A stretch of 64,000 nt of DNA, taken from positions 3,350,501 through 3,414,500 of the forward strand of contig NZ_CP107932.1 in NCBI RefSeq assembly GCF_036032445.1, in the 5' to 3' direction. The stretch comes from Nocardia sp. NBC_00416 (GTDB lineage: Bacteria; Actinomycetota; Actinomycetes; Mycobacteriales; Mycobacteriaceae). The notes beneath the pieces were generated by a model. The model saw only the letters and a list, made by a program, of their open reading frames with translations, did no database searches and was not told the DNA's origin. Numbering within the stretch: the first letter of the stretch is position 1; every line of letters starts with the position of its first letter. The translations under genes and the position numbers were made by a program. Below are positions 30,720 to 39,186 of the stretch, piece by piece.

Positions 30720-30944
30720 GCTCACTGTCCTCCTGCTGACGATCGGCGAGATATCACGCCGTTCCCAGTGTGCCCCGGGGCGGTGGATGCGCCGAACCTA
30801 CTTTCGGTGTGTCGCCCTTTCCGCCCGATATCGGCGGACTCTGCCGATCAACTGGAGACCTACCCTCCGCTTGGTGTTAGATTCTTAGGTAGCCCCTCCG
30901 TCACGCGGGTGGGCCGACTGTCCCTTGCCCGATCGGAACCGCCC

Positions 30945-31517
30945 ATGACCATCCTGCAGCTGCCTACGTCCACGGCACTGAACACCGGGGATCTGGATAT
31001 CGATTGGCCGGAACCGTTCACGCCGGGTGTCCGGCAGCGGTTGCAGCGGTATCTGCGCGGCGACCGCCCCTTTCCTCAGTTGATTCGTTTCGCCCTGGTC
31101 GGCGGATTGAGCAATATTTCCTATGTGCTGCTCTTCCTGAGCCTCACCGGCGCCGGGACGCTGCTGGCCAATGTCGCCGGGTCGGTGGTGAGCACCGTGC
31201 TCGCCAACGAACTGCATCGCCGGCTCACCTTCCACGCCGCGGAACGGATCGGCTGGTTCACGGCACAGTGGGAGGGCGGCGGACTGGCCCTGCTGGGGCT
31301 GGGCATCAGCACCGCGGCACTGGCCACGCTGGGAGTTCTCGCGCCGACGCTGAACGAACCGGCACAGGCGGCCGCGGTGCTGGCGATCAGCGCCGCGGTG
31401 GGTGGTCTGCGTTTCCTGGCGCTGCGCGGGCTGGTGTTCGGGCCGCTGCGGCGGGCCCGGGAAGTGACCGCCCAGCGGGGTGGATCAGCCCGCCCGCTCG
31501 GCCAGCCGGTCGAGTAG
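30945..31517 (+). CDS. GtrA family membrane protein
   Basis: The 190-residue protein has a hydrophilic N terminus (about 45 residues) and four predicted transmembrane helices, with the GtrA signature [18 protein letters not shown] and [13 protein letters not shown]. GtrA proteins are thought to flip or help transfer lipid-linked sugars for cell-envelope polysaccharides. It is the only gene between sepIVA and coaD. Its last 33 bases overlap the 3' end of the convergent coaD. The region just upstream (30871-30895) is AT-rich and could hold the promoter. Confidence 0.85.
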   Translation: MTILQLPTSTALNTGDLDIDWPEPFTPGVRQRLQRYLRGDRPFPQLIRFALVGGLSNISYVLLFLSLTGAGTLLANVAGSVVSTVLANELHRRLTFHAAERIGWFTAQWEGGGLALLGLGISTAALATLGVLAPTLNEPAQAAAVLAISAAVGGLRFLALRGLVFGPLRRAREVTAQRGGSARPLGQPVE

Positions 31518-31970
31518 CCGTTTGTGCACCAGCGACGGCAGCATATCGCTGACATCGCCGCCGAATGCCGCCACTTCTTTGACCAGGGAGCTGGACAGAT
31601 AACTGAAGGTGGGGTTGGTGGCGATGAAGAACGTGTCGACGCCGGAGAGTTTCTTGTTCATCTGCGCCATCTGCAGTTCGTAGCCGAAGTCCCCGGCATC
31701 GCGCAGTCCCTTGACGATCGCGCTGATGCCCTGTTCCCGGGCGAAATCGACCAGTAGCCCGTCCCAGGACGCGACCCGCACGTTCGGCAGGTCCGCGGTG
31801 GCATCGCGCAGCATCTCGATCCGCTCGTCGATGCCGAACATGCCCTGCTTCTTCTTGTTGATCATCACGGTGATGACGACCTCGTCGAACTGCTCCGCCA
31901 CCCGGCGGAACACGTCGAGATGGCCGTTGGTCACCGGATCGAAGGACCCCGGGCACAAAGCTCCTGCCAT
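31485..31970 (-). CDS. coaD: Phosphopantetheine adenylyltransferase
   Basis: CoaD catalyses the penultimate step of coenzyme A synthesis. The 161-residue protein has the nucleotidyltransferase motif [16 protein letters not shown] at the N terminus and [20 protein letters not shown] near the end; both are standard for CoaD. It follows rsmD with a three-base gap, and the rsmD-coaD order with pyc upstream is that of M. tuberculosis (Rv2967c, Rv2966c, Rv2965c). Its 3' end overlaps the convergent GtrA gene. Confidence 0.96.
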   Translation of the reverse strand: MAGALCPGSFDPVTNGHLDVFRRVAEQFDEVVITVMINKKKQGMFGIDERIEMLRDATADLPNVRVASWDGLLVDFAREQGISAIVKGLRDAGDFGYELQMAQMNKKLSGVDTFFIATNPTFSYLSSSLVKEVAAFGGDVSDMLPSLVHKRLLDRLAERAG

Positions 31971-31973
31971 GGA

Positions 31974-32567
31974 TCAGACGCTAGCAGGTTCGTGCGATCC
32001 GGCACGGGTCACGCCGAGGTACACCGCCGACTCGATCCGGGTCTCCCCGTAGCGGCGCGCGGGCCGGCCGTCGAACCCTGCGGGCCAGACGATTTCGGCC
32101 GAGCGCGCGGAACGTTCGATCAGCAGCAGCGCGTCGCCGGCGAGCCAGCCGTGGGCCGCGAGGGCCACGAGGTCGGCGTGCACGGCGTCGGTGGGCAGAT
32201 CGTAGGGCGGATCGGCGAAAACGAGATCGAAATCCCCTGCGCCGCCCTGCGCCAGCACGTGGGCCACCGCCCCGATCCGCACCTGGGCCCCGGGCATCCC
32301 CAGTTCCGCGATATTGCCGCGGAGTACCGCCGCCGCCCGCCGGTCCGATTCGACCAGTAGCGCCGCGACGGCCCCTCGGGACAGGGCCTCGAGCCCGAGT
32401 GCCCCCGACCCGGCGTAGAGATCGAGCACCCGCGCGCCGTCGAGGTCCATCCGCGCCTCGATCGACGAGAACAGTGCCTCCCGCACCCGATCCGAGGTGG
32501 GCCGGGTGCCCGCGGGCGGCACCCGCAGGCGCCGCCCACCGGCGGTTCCGGCGACGATCCGCGTCAT
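31974..32567 (-). CDS. rsmD: 16S rRNA (guanine-966 N2)-methyltransferase
   Basis: RsmD methylates G966 of 16S rRNA. The 197-residue protein has TRIVAGTAGGRRLRVP at the start, PTSDRVREALFSSIEA, the SAM-binding motif VLDLYAGSGALGLEAL and the catalytic FADPPYDLP. Its ATG overlaps the pyc stop in an ATGA tetramer, so pyc, rsmD and coaD are probably co-transcribed. Confidence 0.95.
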   Translation of the reverse strand: MTRIVAGTAGGRRLRVPPAGTRPTSDRVREALFSSIEARMDLDGARVLDLYAGSGALGLEALSRGAVAALLVESDRRAAAVLRGNIAELGMPGAQVRIGAVAHVLAQGGAGDFDLVFADPPYDLPTDAVHADLVALAAHGWLAGDALLLIERSARSAEIVWPAGFDGRPARRYGETRIESAVYLGVTRAGSHEPASV

Positions 32568-35500
32568 TCGGATTCGCGCTCGCCCAGTTCGACGAGCAGG
32601 TCACCGCCTTCGACCTGCTGTACCTGCGCGATGGCCACCCGGCCCACCACTCCCCCACGCGGGGCGGTGATGGCGGCTTCCATCTTCATGGCCTCGATGG
32701 TGCCGATGGTGTCACCGGAGGCGACGGTTTCGCCTTCCGCGACGGTCAGGGTGACCACGCCGGCGAACGGCGCGGCGATGTGGTGGGGGTTGTTCTTGTC
32801 GGCTTTCTCGGCGGCGGGGATCTCGCTGGCGATGGAGCGATCCCGCACCGAAACCGGGCGGAGTTGCCCGTTGAGAATGCACATCACCGTGCGCATACCG
32901 CGTTCGTCGGGTTCGGCGATCGCTTCCAGCCCGATGAGCAGGATGACGCCCTTCTCCAGCTGTACCCGGTGTTCCTCGCCGTGGCGCAGGCCGTAGAAGA
33001 ACTGATTCGCCGACAGGCCGGTGGTGTCACCGTATTTGTCCCGGTGCGCCAGGAATTCGGTGGTCGGACCGGGGAACAGCAACCGGTTGAGGGTCCCGCG
33101 CCGCTCGTCGGAGGTGCCCGCCAGCCCGGCCTCGTCTTCCGCGGTGAGCGGGGTTTCGGGTTTGGGGGTGCCGCGTCCGGCGAGCGCCTTCTCCCGGAAC
33201 GGTTCGGGCCAGCCGCCGGCCGGCGTGCCGAGATCGCCGCGCAGGAACCCGATCACCGAATCGGGAATGTCGTAGCGACCGGGATCGGCGGCGAAGGCCT
33301 CGATATCGATCCCCGATCCGACCAGCGACAACGCGAGATCACCGACCACCTTCGACGACGGGGTGACCTTGATCAACCGGCCCAGCAGCCGATCGGCGGC
33401 CGCGTATTTCGCCTCGACCTCTTCGAACCGGTCACCCAGTCCGAGGGCGATGGCCTGCTGGCGCAGATTCGACAGCTGGCCGCCGGGGATCTCGTGGGTG
33501 TAGACGCGGCCGGTCGGGGCGGGCAGCCCGGACTCGAACGGGGCGTAGACCTTCCGCAGCGCTTCCCAGTACGGTTCCAGATCGCACACATTGCGCAGGT
33601 TCAATCCGGTGTCGTGCTCGCTGTGCGCGGCCGCGGCGACGATCGCCGAGAGCGCGGGCTGGCTGGTCGTGCCGGCCATCGCCGCGGACGCCCCGTCCAC
33701 TGCGTCCGCGCCCGCCTGCCACGCGGCGAGGTAGGTGGCCAGCTGACCGCCGGGGGTGTCATGGGTGTGCACGTGGACGGGCAGATCGAAATTACTGCGC
33801 AGTGCGGTGACCAGTTTCACCGCGGCGGGGGCGCGCAGCAGTCCGGCCATATCTTTGATCGCGAGCACGTGCGCGCCGGCGTCCACGATCTGCTCGGCGA
33901 GTTTCAGGTAGTAGTCCAGGGTGTAGAGCTTCTCGCCCGGATCGGCGAGATCCCCGGTGTAGGACAGCGCGACCTCGGCGATCGCGGTGCCGGTTTCGCG
34001 GACGGCGTCGATCGCGGGCCGCATCTGGTCGACATTGTTGAGGGCGTCGAAGATCCGGAAGATATCGATTCCGGTATCGGTGGCCTCGGCGACGAACGCG
34101 CGGGTCACTCGCTCGGGATAGGGCGTGTAACCGACGGTGTTGCGGCCCCGCAGCAGCATCTGCAGGCAGATGTTCGGGATCGCCTCGCGCAGCGCGGCCA
34201 ACCGCTCCCAGGGATCTTCGTAGAGGAACCGCAACGCGACGTCATAGGTCGCCCCGCCCCACGCCTCGATCGACAGTAATTCCGGCGTCAACCGCGCCAC
34301 ATGCCCGGCCACATCCAGCAACCCGTTGGTCCGCACCCGCGTGGCCAGCAGTGATTGATGCGCGTCCCGGAACGTGGTGTCGGTGACCCCGACCGCTTTC
34401 TGCTCCCGCAACGCGGCCGCGAAACCGTCGGGCCCCAACGTGAGCAGTTTCTGCCGTGACCCGTCCGGCGGCGGCACCGACAGATCGATCGAGGGCAGCT
34501 TGTCGTGCGGATACACCGAGGTCGGCCGGGCGCCGTGCGGTTTGTTCACTGTCACATCGGCCAGATAGTTCAGGATCTTGGTGCCGCGATCGGCGGGTTC
34601 GCGGGTTGCCAGGAGTTCCGGGCGTTCGTCGATGAACGAAGTGGTGATCCGGCCGGCGGTGAAATCCTCGTCGTCCAGTACCGCCAGCAGGAACGGGATG
34701 TTCGTGGTGACCCCGCGGATCCGGAACTCCATCAGCGCGCGCCGCGCCCGCGCCACCGCCGTCGGGAAATCACGGCCCCGACAGGTCAGTTTGACCAGCA
34801 TCGAATCGAAATAGGCCCCGATCTCGGCGCCCAGGTTCGCGCCGCCGTCGAGCCGGATACCGGCGCCTCCGGGGGTCCGGTACGCGGTGATCCGGCCGGT
34901 GTCGGGCCGGAATCCGTTGGCGGGGTCCTCGGTGGTGATCCGGCATTGCAACGCCGCGCCCCGAATGGTCACCTTGTCCTGGCTCAGCCCCAGATCGGCC
35001 AGGCTCTCACCCGCCGCGATCCGCAACTGCGACTGCACGAGATCTACATCGGTGATCTCCTCGGTCACCGTGTGCTCCACCTGGATCCGCGGGTTCATCT
35101 CGATGAACACATGGTTGCCGCGCTCGTCGAGCAGGAACTCCACCGTGCCCGCGCAGCTGTAGCCGATCTGACGGGCGAACGCCACCGCGTCCGCGCAGAT
35201 CCGATCGCGCAGGCCCGGGTCCAGATTCGGCGCGGGCGCCAGCTCGATCACCTTCTGGTGCCGCCGCTGCAGCGAACAGTCCCGCTCGAACAGATGCATC
35301 ACCTCACCCTGGGCGTCGGCGAGGATCTGCACCTCGATATGCCGCGGGTTGACCACGGCCTGTTCCAGGAACACCGTCGGATCACCGAACGCGGATTCGG
35401 CTTCGCGCGAGGCCGCTTCGATCGCTTCCCGCAAGCCCGCCCGCTCGGCCACCCGGCGCATACCCCGGCCGCCGCCGCCGGCCACAGCCTTGACGAATAT

Positions 35501-35962
35501 CGGGAATTCCATCGACTCGGCGGCCGCCAGCAGTTCCGCCAGATCGGCCGACGGGGCGCTGGAATTCAATACTGGCAGCCCGGCCGCCTTCGCCGCGGCG
35601 ATCGCGCGGGCCTTGTTCCCCGCCAGCTCCAGGACCTCGGCCGAGGGACCGATGAAGGTGATCCCCTCCCGTGCGCAGGCGGCGGCCAGATCCGGATTCT
35701 CCGACAGGAACCCGTACCCGGGGTAGATCGCGTCCGCGCCCGCGGTCTTGGCGGCCTCGATGATCGCGTCCACCGAGAGGTAGGCCCGGACCGGATGGCC
35801 CTCCTCCCCGATCTCGTATGCCTCGTCGGCCTTCAGGCGGTGGACCGAATTGCGGTCCTCGTGCGGGAAGACGGCAACCGTCCCGACACCGAGCTCGTAC
35901 GCCGCGCGGAAGGCTCGGATGGCGATTTCGCCGCGGTTGGCAACCAAGACTTTCGAGAACAT
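32564..35962 (-). CDS. pyc: Pyruvate carboxylase
   Basis: The 1132-residue single-chain enzyme converts pyruvate and bicarbonate to oxaloacetate with ATP, feeding the TCA cycle. It has the biotin carboxylase and ATP-grasp domain (about 1-450: FSKVLVANRGEIAIRAFRAA, AGGGGRGMRR, EMNPRIQVEHTVTEE), the carboxyltransferase barrel (about 520-800: DTTFRDAHQSLLATRVRT, GLLRAPAA), and a C-terminal biotinyl domain with biotin on K1093 of EAMKMEAA. The ATG at 35962 gives the standard N terminus; the Shine-Dalgarno is weak. It is divergent from metE, separated by a 644-base region holding the cobalamin riboswitch. Confidence 0.97.
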   Translation of the reverse strand: MFSKVLVANRGEIAIRAFRAAYELGVGTVAVFPHEDRNSVHRLKADEAYEIGEEGHPVRAYLSVDAIIEAAKTAGADAIYPGYGFLSENPDLAAACAREGITFIGPSAEVLELAGNKARAIAAAKAAGLPVLNSSAPSADLAELLAAAESMEFPIFVKAVAGGGGRGMRRVAERAGLREAIEAASREAESAFGDPTVFLEQAVVNPRHIEVQILADAQGEVMHLFERDCSLQRRHQKVIELAPAPNLDPGLRDRICADAVAFARQIGYSCAGTVEFLLDERGNHVFIEMNPRIQVEHTVTEEITDVDLVQSQLRIAAGESLADLGLSQDKVTIRGAALQCRITTEDPANGFRPDTGRITAYRTPGGAGIRLDGGANLGAEIGAYFDSMLVKLTCRGRDFPTAVARARRALMEFRIRGVTTNIPFLLAVLDDEDFTAGRITTSFIDERPELLATREPADRGTKILNYLADVTVNKPHGARPTSVYPHDKLPSIDLSVPPPDGSRQKLLTLGPDGFAAALREQKAVGVTDTTFRDAHQSLLATRVRTNGLLDVAGHVARLTPELLSIEAWGGATYDVALRFLYEDPWERLAALREAIPNICLQMLLRGRNTVGYTPYPERVTRAFVAEATDTGIDIFRIFDALNNVDQMRPAIDAVRETGTAIAEVALSYTGDLADPGEKLYTLDYYLKLAEQIVDAGAHVLAIKDMAGLLRAPAAVKLVTALRSNFDLPVHVHTHDTPGGQLATYLAAWQAGADAVDGASAAMAGTTSQPALSAIVAAAAHSEHDTGLNLRNVCDLEPYWEALRKVYAPFESGLPAPTGRVYTHEIPGGQLSNLRQQAIALGLGDRFEEVEAKYAAADRLLGRLIKVTPSSKVVGDLALSLVGSGIDIEAFAADPGRYDIPDSVIGFLRGDLGTPAGGWPEPFREKALAGRGTPKPETPLTAEDEAGLAGTSDERRGTLNRLLFPGPTTEFLAHRDKYGDTTGLSANQFFYGLRHGEEHRVQLEKGVILLIGLEAIAEPDERGMRTVMCILNGQLRPVSVRDRSIASEIPAAEKADKNNPHHIAAPFAGVVTLTVAEGETVASGDTIGTIEAMKMEAAITAPRGGVVGRVAIAQVQQVEGGDLLVELGERESE

Positions 35963-36210
35963 TGACCCAACGTACCCGGCGCCACATCCAGGATCGACAG
36001 GGAAGTCCACTTCGCAGGAACTTCACAAGTGCGTATGGCAACGCTGCGAAATATTGTTCACCACGGCGTCATATCTCACCGACCGCGACTCCGGCCTGTG
36101 CGTATCGCCGAGGGTGGCCATTTCCCGGCTACCCGGCCGATGTTGCGAAGAGGTGCGAAGGCGATGCCGCCCGACCGCCCGGAGCCACCCGGCGCGGCCG
36201 CGTTATGGTG
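35963..36210. other. Intergenic region between pyc and the metE riboswitch
   Basis: This stretch should contain the pyc promoter on the minus strand and the metE promoter on the plus strand. I see no gene in it. Confidence 0.5.
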
Positions 36211-36440
36211 GTCGGTGCAGCTGGTTCGCCGGCCGGACGACAAGGAGCCCCGAACGTCCGTCCCGGCGCCGAAGCCCGCACCACGCGGGTGAGAGGGAAT
36301 CCGGTGAGAATCCGGAACTGTCCCGCAGCGGTGAGCAGGAACGACCGCCGTCATCAGCACTGGGCACACAGCCTGGGAAGCGACGGCCAGTAGGTCGGCC
36401 GACAGGCCGGTGCCCGCGAGTCCGAAGACCTGCCGGTTGT
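36211..36440 (+). ncRNA. Cobalamin (B12) riboswitch upstream of metE
   Basis: The conserved core is plain: GAGGGAATCCGGTGAGAATC at 36293, then GGAACTGTCCCGCAGCGGTG, and at the 3' side the B12 box GCGAGTCCGAAGACCTGCC (36416-36434). It binds adenosylcobalamin or a related corrinoid in the mRNA leader and, in related bacteria including M. tuberculosis, lowers expression of the B12-independent methionine synthase. The exact 5' and 3' ends are approximate because the outer stem could not be fixed. A candidate expression platform lies downstream at 36496-36598. Confidence 0.93.
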
Positions 36441-36495
36441 ACCGGGTACGCCGTATCCGGTGGCCACCGCCTCGTGGATCGGGCGTTGCGGTCCA

Positions 36496-36598
36496 CCTGT
36501 GCTGACATTGTCGATCCGGCCGCACCGCTGGATCGTCCGGGGTCTCATCGGTGCCCGTGCGCCTGTGGACGGTGATGGCCGTCGAACTTCAGCACTGG
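36496..36598 (+). promoter_or_regulatory. Candidate Shine-Dalgarno sequestering helix of the metE leader
   Basis: CCTGTGCTGA at 36496-36505 can pair with TCAGCACTGG at 36589-36598 with a single mismatch. The 3' arm ends on the first two bases of the GGAG site (36597-36600) that serves the metE GTG at 36607. This would hide the site when the helix forms. The pairing is visible in the sequence; its link to the riboswitch is inferred. Confidence 0.45.
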
Positions 36599-36606
36599 AG
36601 AACACC

Positions 36607-38874
36607 GTGACTGCTATTTCGCACAGCCCGTTCAGCGCGACGGTCCTCGGACTGCCCCGCGTGGGGCCGCGCCGGGAACTGAAACGCGCGACCGAATCCT
36701 ATTGGGCCGGGAAGATCGATGCCGCCCGGCTGCACGAGACAGCGCGTGCGCTGCGCCGCGATCAGTACACCGAATTGATCTCCGCCGGAGTGGATTCCGT
36801 TCCGGTCGGCACCTTCTCCTATTACGATCAGATGCTCGATACGGCCGCCCTGCTCGGCGCCCTGCCGGACCGGGTAGCCGGTATCGAGGATCCACTGGAT
36901 CGATATTTCGCCGCCGCCCGCGGAACCGAATCGGTGGAACCCCTGGAAATGACCAAATGGTTCGATACGAACTATCACTACCTGGTCCCCGAGATCGGCC
37001 CGGAGACGACTTTCACGCTGCATCCCGACGAGTTGCTCGCACAGCTCGCCGAGGCGATCGAGCTCGCGGTGCCGGCCCGGCCCGTGGTGATCGGGCCGAT
37101 CACCTTCCTGAAACTGGCCAAGACCACCGGCGCCGCGGCGCTGGATCGGGTCGGCGAGCTGGTACCGCTCTACCAGGAGTTGTTGCGGCGGCTCGCCGCG
37201 GCCGGTGCGGCGTGGGTGCAGATCGATGAGCCCGCGCTGGTCACCGATCTCACCGCCGACGAATTGGCGGTGCTACGCGGGGTCTACACCGAACTGACCG
37301 CGTCGGCGAACCGGCCCGCGATTCTGGTCGCCACCTATTTCGGGCATCCGGGCCCGGCACTCGAGGCCCTCGCCGGGACCGAGGTCGAGGGCGTCGCGAT
37401 CGATCTGGTCGCGGGCGCCGACGTCGCCGACGTCGCGGCCGTACCGGCTCTGGTGAACAAATTGCTGGTCGCGGGGGTGGTCGACGGCCGCAATGTGTGG
37501 CGCACCGACCTGGACCACGCCCTGTCCACGTTGGCGACCCTATTGGGTAGCGCGAATTCGGTCGCGGTCTCCACCTCGTGCTCGCTGCTGCACGTCCCCT
37601 ACACCCTGGCGGTCGAAACACAGCTGGACGACGCGCTGCGTTCCTGGCTGGCCTTCGGGGCCGAGAAGATCGCCGAGGTCCGGGTACTGGCCGCCGGACT
37701 GAACTCCGGTACCGAATCCGTCGCGGCCGAACTGGCCGCGGCGCGCGCCGCGGCGGCGAGCCGCAAGGCCGATCCGCGGATCGGCAACGCGCAGGTGCGG
37801 GCCCGGCTGGCCGCGCTCGGACCGGACGCCGTCCGGCGCGCGCCCGCCGAACAGCGCCGGACGCTGCAGCAGGGCCGGCTGCAGTTGCCGCCGCTGCCGA
37901 CCACCACGATCGGCTCCTACCCGCAGACCTCGGCGATCCGGCTGGCCCGGGCGGCGTTGCGGAAAGGTGAGATCGACCGGGCCGAATACGTGCGGCGGAT
38001 GCGGAACGAGATCGGTGAGGTCATCGCGCTGCAGGAGAAACTGGAACTCGATGTGCTGGTGCACGGCGAACCGGAACGCAACGATATGGTCCAGTACTTC
38101 GCCGAACAGCTCGACGGGTTCGCGGCCACCGAGCTGGGCTGGGTGCAGTCCTACGGCACCCGCTGCGTGCGGCCGCCGATCCTGTTCGGCGATGTCTCCC
38201 GCCCGGCCGCGATGACGGTGGACTGGATCACCTACGCGCAGTCGCTCACCGATAAACCGGTGAAGGGCATGCTCACCGGCCCGGTGACCATCTTGGCCTG
38301 GTCTTTCGTCCGCGACGACCAGTCGCTCGCGGATTCGGCGCGCCAGGTGGCACTGGCGATCCGGGACGAGACGGTGGATCTGCAGAACGCGGGGATCCGG
38401 ATCGTCCAGGTCGACGAACCGGCGTTGCGTGAACTGCTGCCGCTGCGCGTCGCCGATCAGCAGGCGTACCTGGACTGGTCGGTTCACGCGTTCCGGCTGG
38501 CGACCTCCGGGGTGGCCGACTCCGTCCAGGTTCACACCCACCTGTGCTATTCGGAATTCGGTGAGGTGATCGACGCGATCGCCGGACTGGACGCGGACGT
38601 GACCTCCATCGAAGCGGCCCGTTCGCATATGGAAGTGCTGGACGATCTCAACGCCTCGGGCTTCGACGCGGGCGTGGGCCCCGGTGTCTACGATATCCAT
38701 TCGCCTCGGGTGCCCGGGGTCGAGGAGATCACCGGGTCGTTGCGCGCCGCCCTGGAAGCCGTTCCGGCCGAGCGGCTGTGGGTGAACCCCGACTGCGGTC
38801 TGAAGACCCGCGGTCCGGCCGAGGTGGAGGCCGCCCTGCGCAATATGGTGGCCGCCGCCCGCAGCGTGCGCTGA
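36607..38874 (+). CDS. metE: Cobalamin-independent methionine synthase
   Basis: MetE transfers a methyl group from methyltetrahydropteroyltriglutamate to homocysteine without B12. The 755-residue protein is of normal length, starting [20 protein letters not shown] after the initiator. Zinc ligands are visible as H645 and C647 in [10 protein letters not shown] and C730 in [10 protein letters not shown]. The GTG at 36607 has GGAG six bases upstream. The cobalamin riboswitch in its leader means it should be shut down when B12 is plentiful. A 20-base-pair hairpin at 38881-38932 follows the stop. Confidence 0.97.
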   Translation: MTAISHSPFSATVLGLPRVGPRRELKRATESYWAGKIDAARLHETARALRRDQYTELISAGVDSVPVGTFSYYDQMLDTAALLGALPDRVAGIEDPLDRYFAAARGTESVEPLEMTKWFDTNYHYLVPEIGPETTFTLHPDELLAQLAEAIELAVPARPVVIGPITFLKLAKTTGAAALDRVGELVPLYQELLRRLAAAGAAWVQIDEPALVTDLTADELAVLRGVYTELTASANRPAILVATYFGHPGPALEALAGTEVEGVAIDLVAGADVADVAAVPALVNKLLVAGVVDGRNVWRTDLDHALSTLATLLGSANSVAVSTSCSLLHVPYTLAVETQLDDALRSWLAFGAEKIAEVRVLAAGLNSGTESVAAELAAARAAAASRKADPRIGNAQVRARLAALGPDAVRRAPAEQRRTLQQGRLQLPPLPTTTIGSYPQTSAIRLARAALRKGEIDRAEYVRRMRNEIGEVIALQEKLELDVLVHGEPERNDMVQYFAEQLDGFAATELGWVQSYGTRCVRPPILFGDVSRPAAMTVDWITYAQSLTDKPVKGMLTGPVTILAWSFVRDDQSLADSARQVALAIRDETVDLQNAGIRIVQVDEPALRELLPLRVADQQAYLDWSVHAFRLATSGVADSVQVHTHLCYSEFGEVIDAIAGLDADVTSIEAARSHMEVLDDLNASGFDAGVGPGVYDIHSPRVPGVEEITGSLRAALEAVPAERLWVNPDCGLKTRGPAEVEAALRNMVAAARSVR

Positions 38875-38880
38875 GCAGAT

Positions 38881-38932
38881 GCTGAACCGGCCCGGGCCGC
38901 ACCGATCGGAGCGCGGCCCGGGCCGGTTCAGC
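38881..38932 (+). terminator. Perfect 20-bp hairpin after metE
   Basis: GCTGAACCGGCCCGGGCCGC (38881-38900) and its exact reverse complement (38913-38932) flank a 12-base loop, beginning six bases after the metE stop. Its right arm contains the stop codon of the small convergent ORF at 38928-39080, so it can serve both directions. Confidence 0.85.
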
Positions 38933-39080
38933 CCTCCAGCTCCCCCGCGCCGGACTCCCGGCGTTTCGTCCGCTCGGCCACACAGTGCGGGCACGGCTGC
39001 GTCACCCGCAGTACCGGCCGAACCCGTGCCGGAGCGGTGAACGGCCGCCGCACCGCCCGGCACCCTCGCTGTCTTTCCAT
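38928..39080 (-). CDS. Small basic Cys-containing protein, 50 residues
   Basis: A short frame starts with an ATG at 39080 about nine bases after AAAGGGG. The product is strongly basic, starting MERQRGCRAVRRPFTAPARV, and includes a CPHC motif (VTQPCPHCVAER), with a third Cys at residue 7. This looks like half a zinc knuckle or a nucleic-acid-binding peptide. I recognise no family. It lies between metE and recG, and its stop codon is inside the metE terminator stem. A good ribosome binding site and Cys pattern support it; its length leaves doubt. Confidence 0.5.
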   Translation of the reverse strand: MERQRGCRAVRRPFTAPARVRPVLRVTQPCPHCVAERTKRRESGAGELEG

Positions 39081-39186
39081 AACGCCCAACCCCTTTCGCC
39101 TCGGCGATACCCGTCGCCAGGTTTGACGCCGATCATCACGACCCGGTTCCCCGCACCGTGCCGCACAAGATCCGCGGTGGCGCCGA

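Noticed and set aside
29835..31517. A 560-residue reading of the GtrA gene
   Set aside because: The extra N-terminal part would run through the repeat element and antisense to sepIVA. The family N terminus fits the ATG at 30945.
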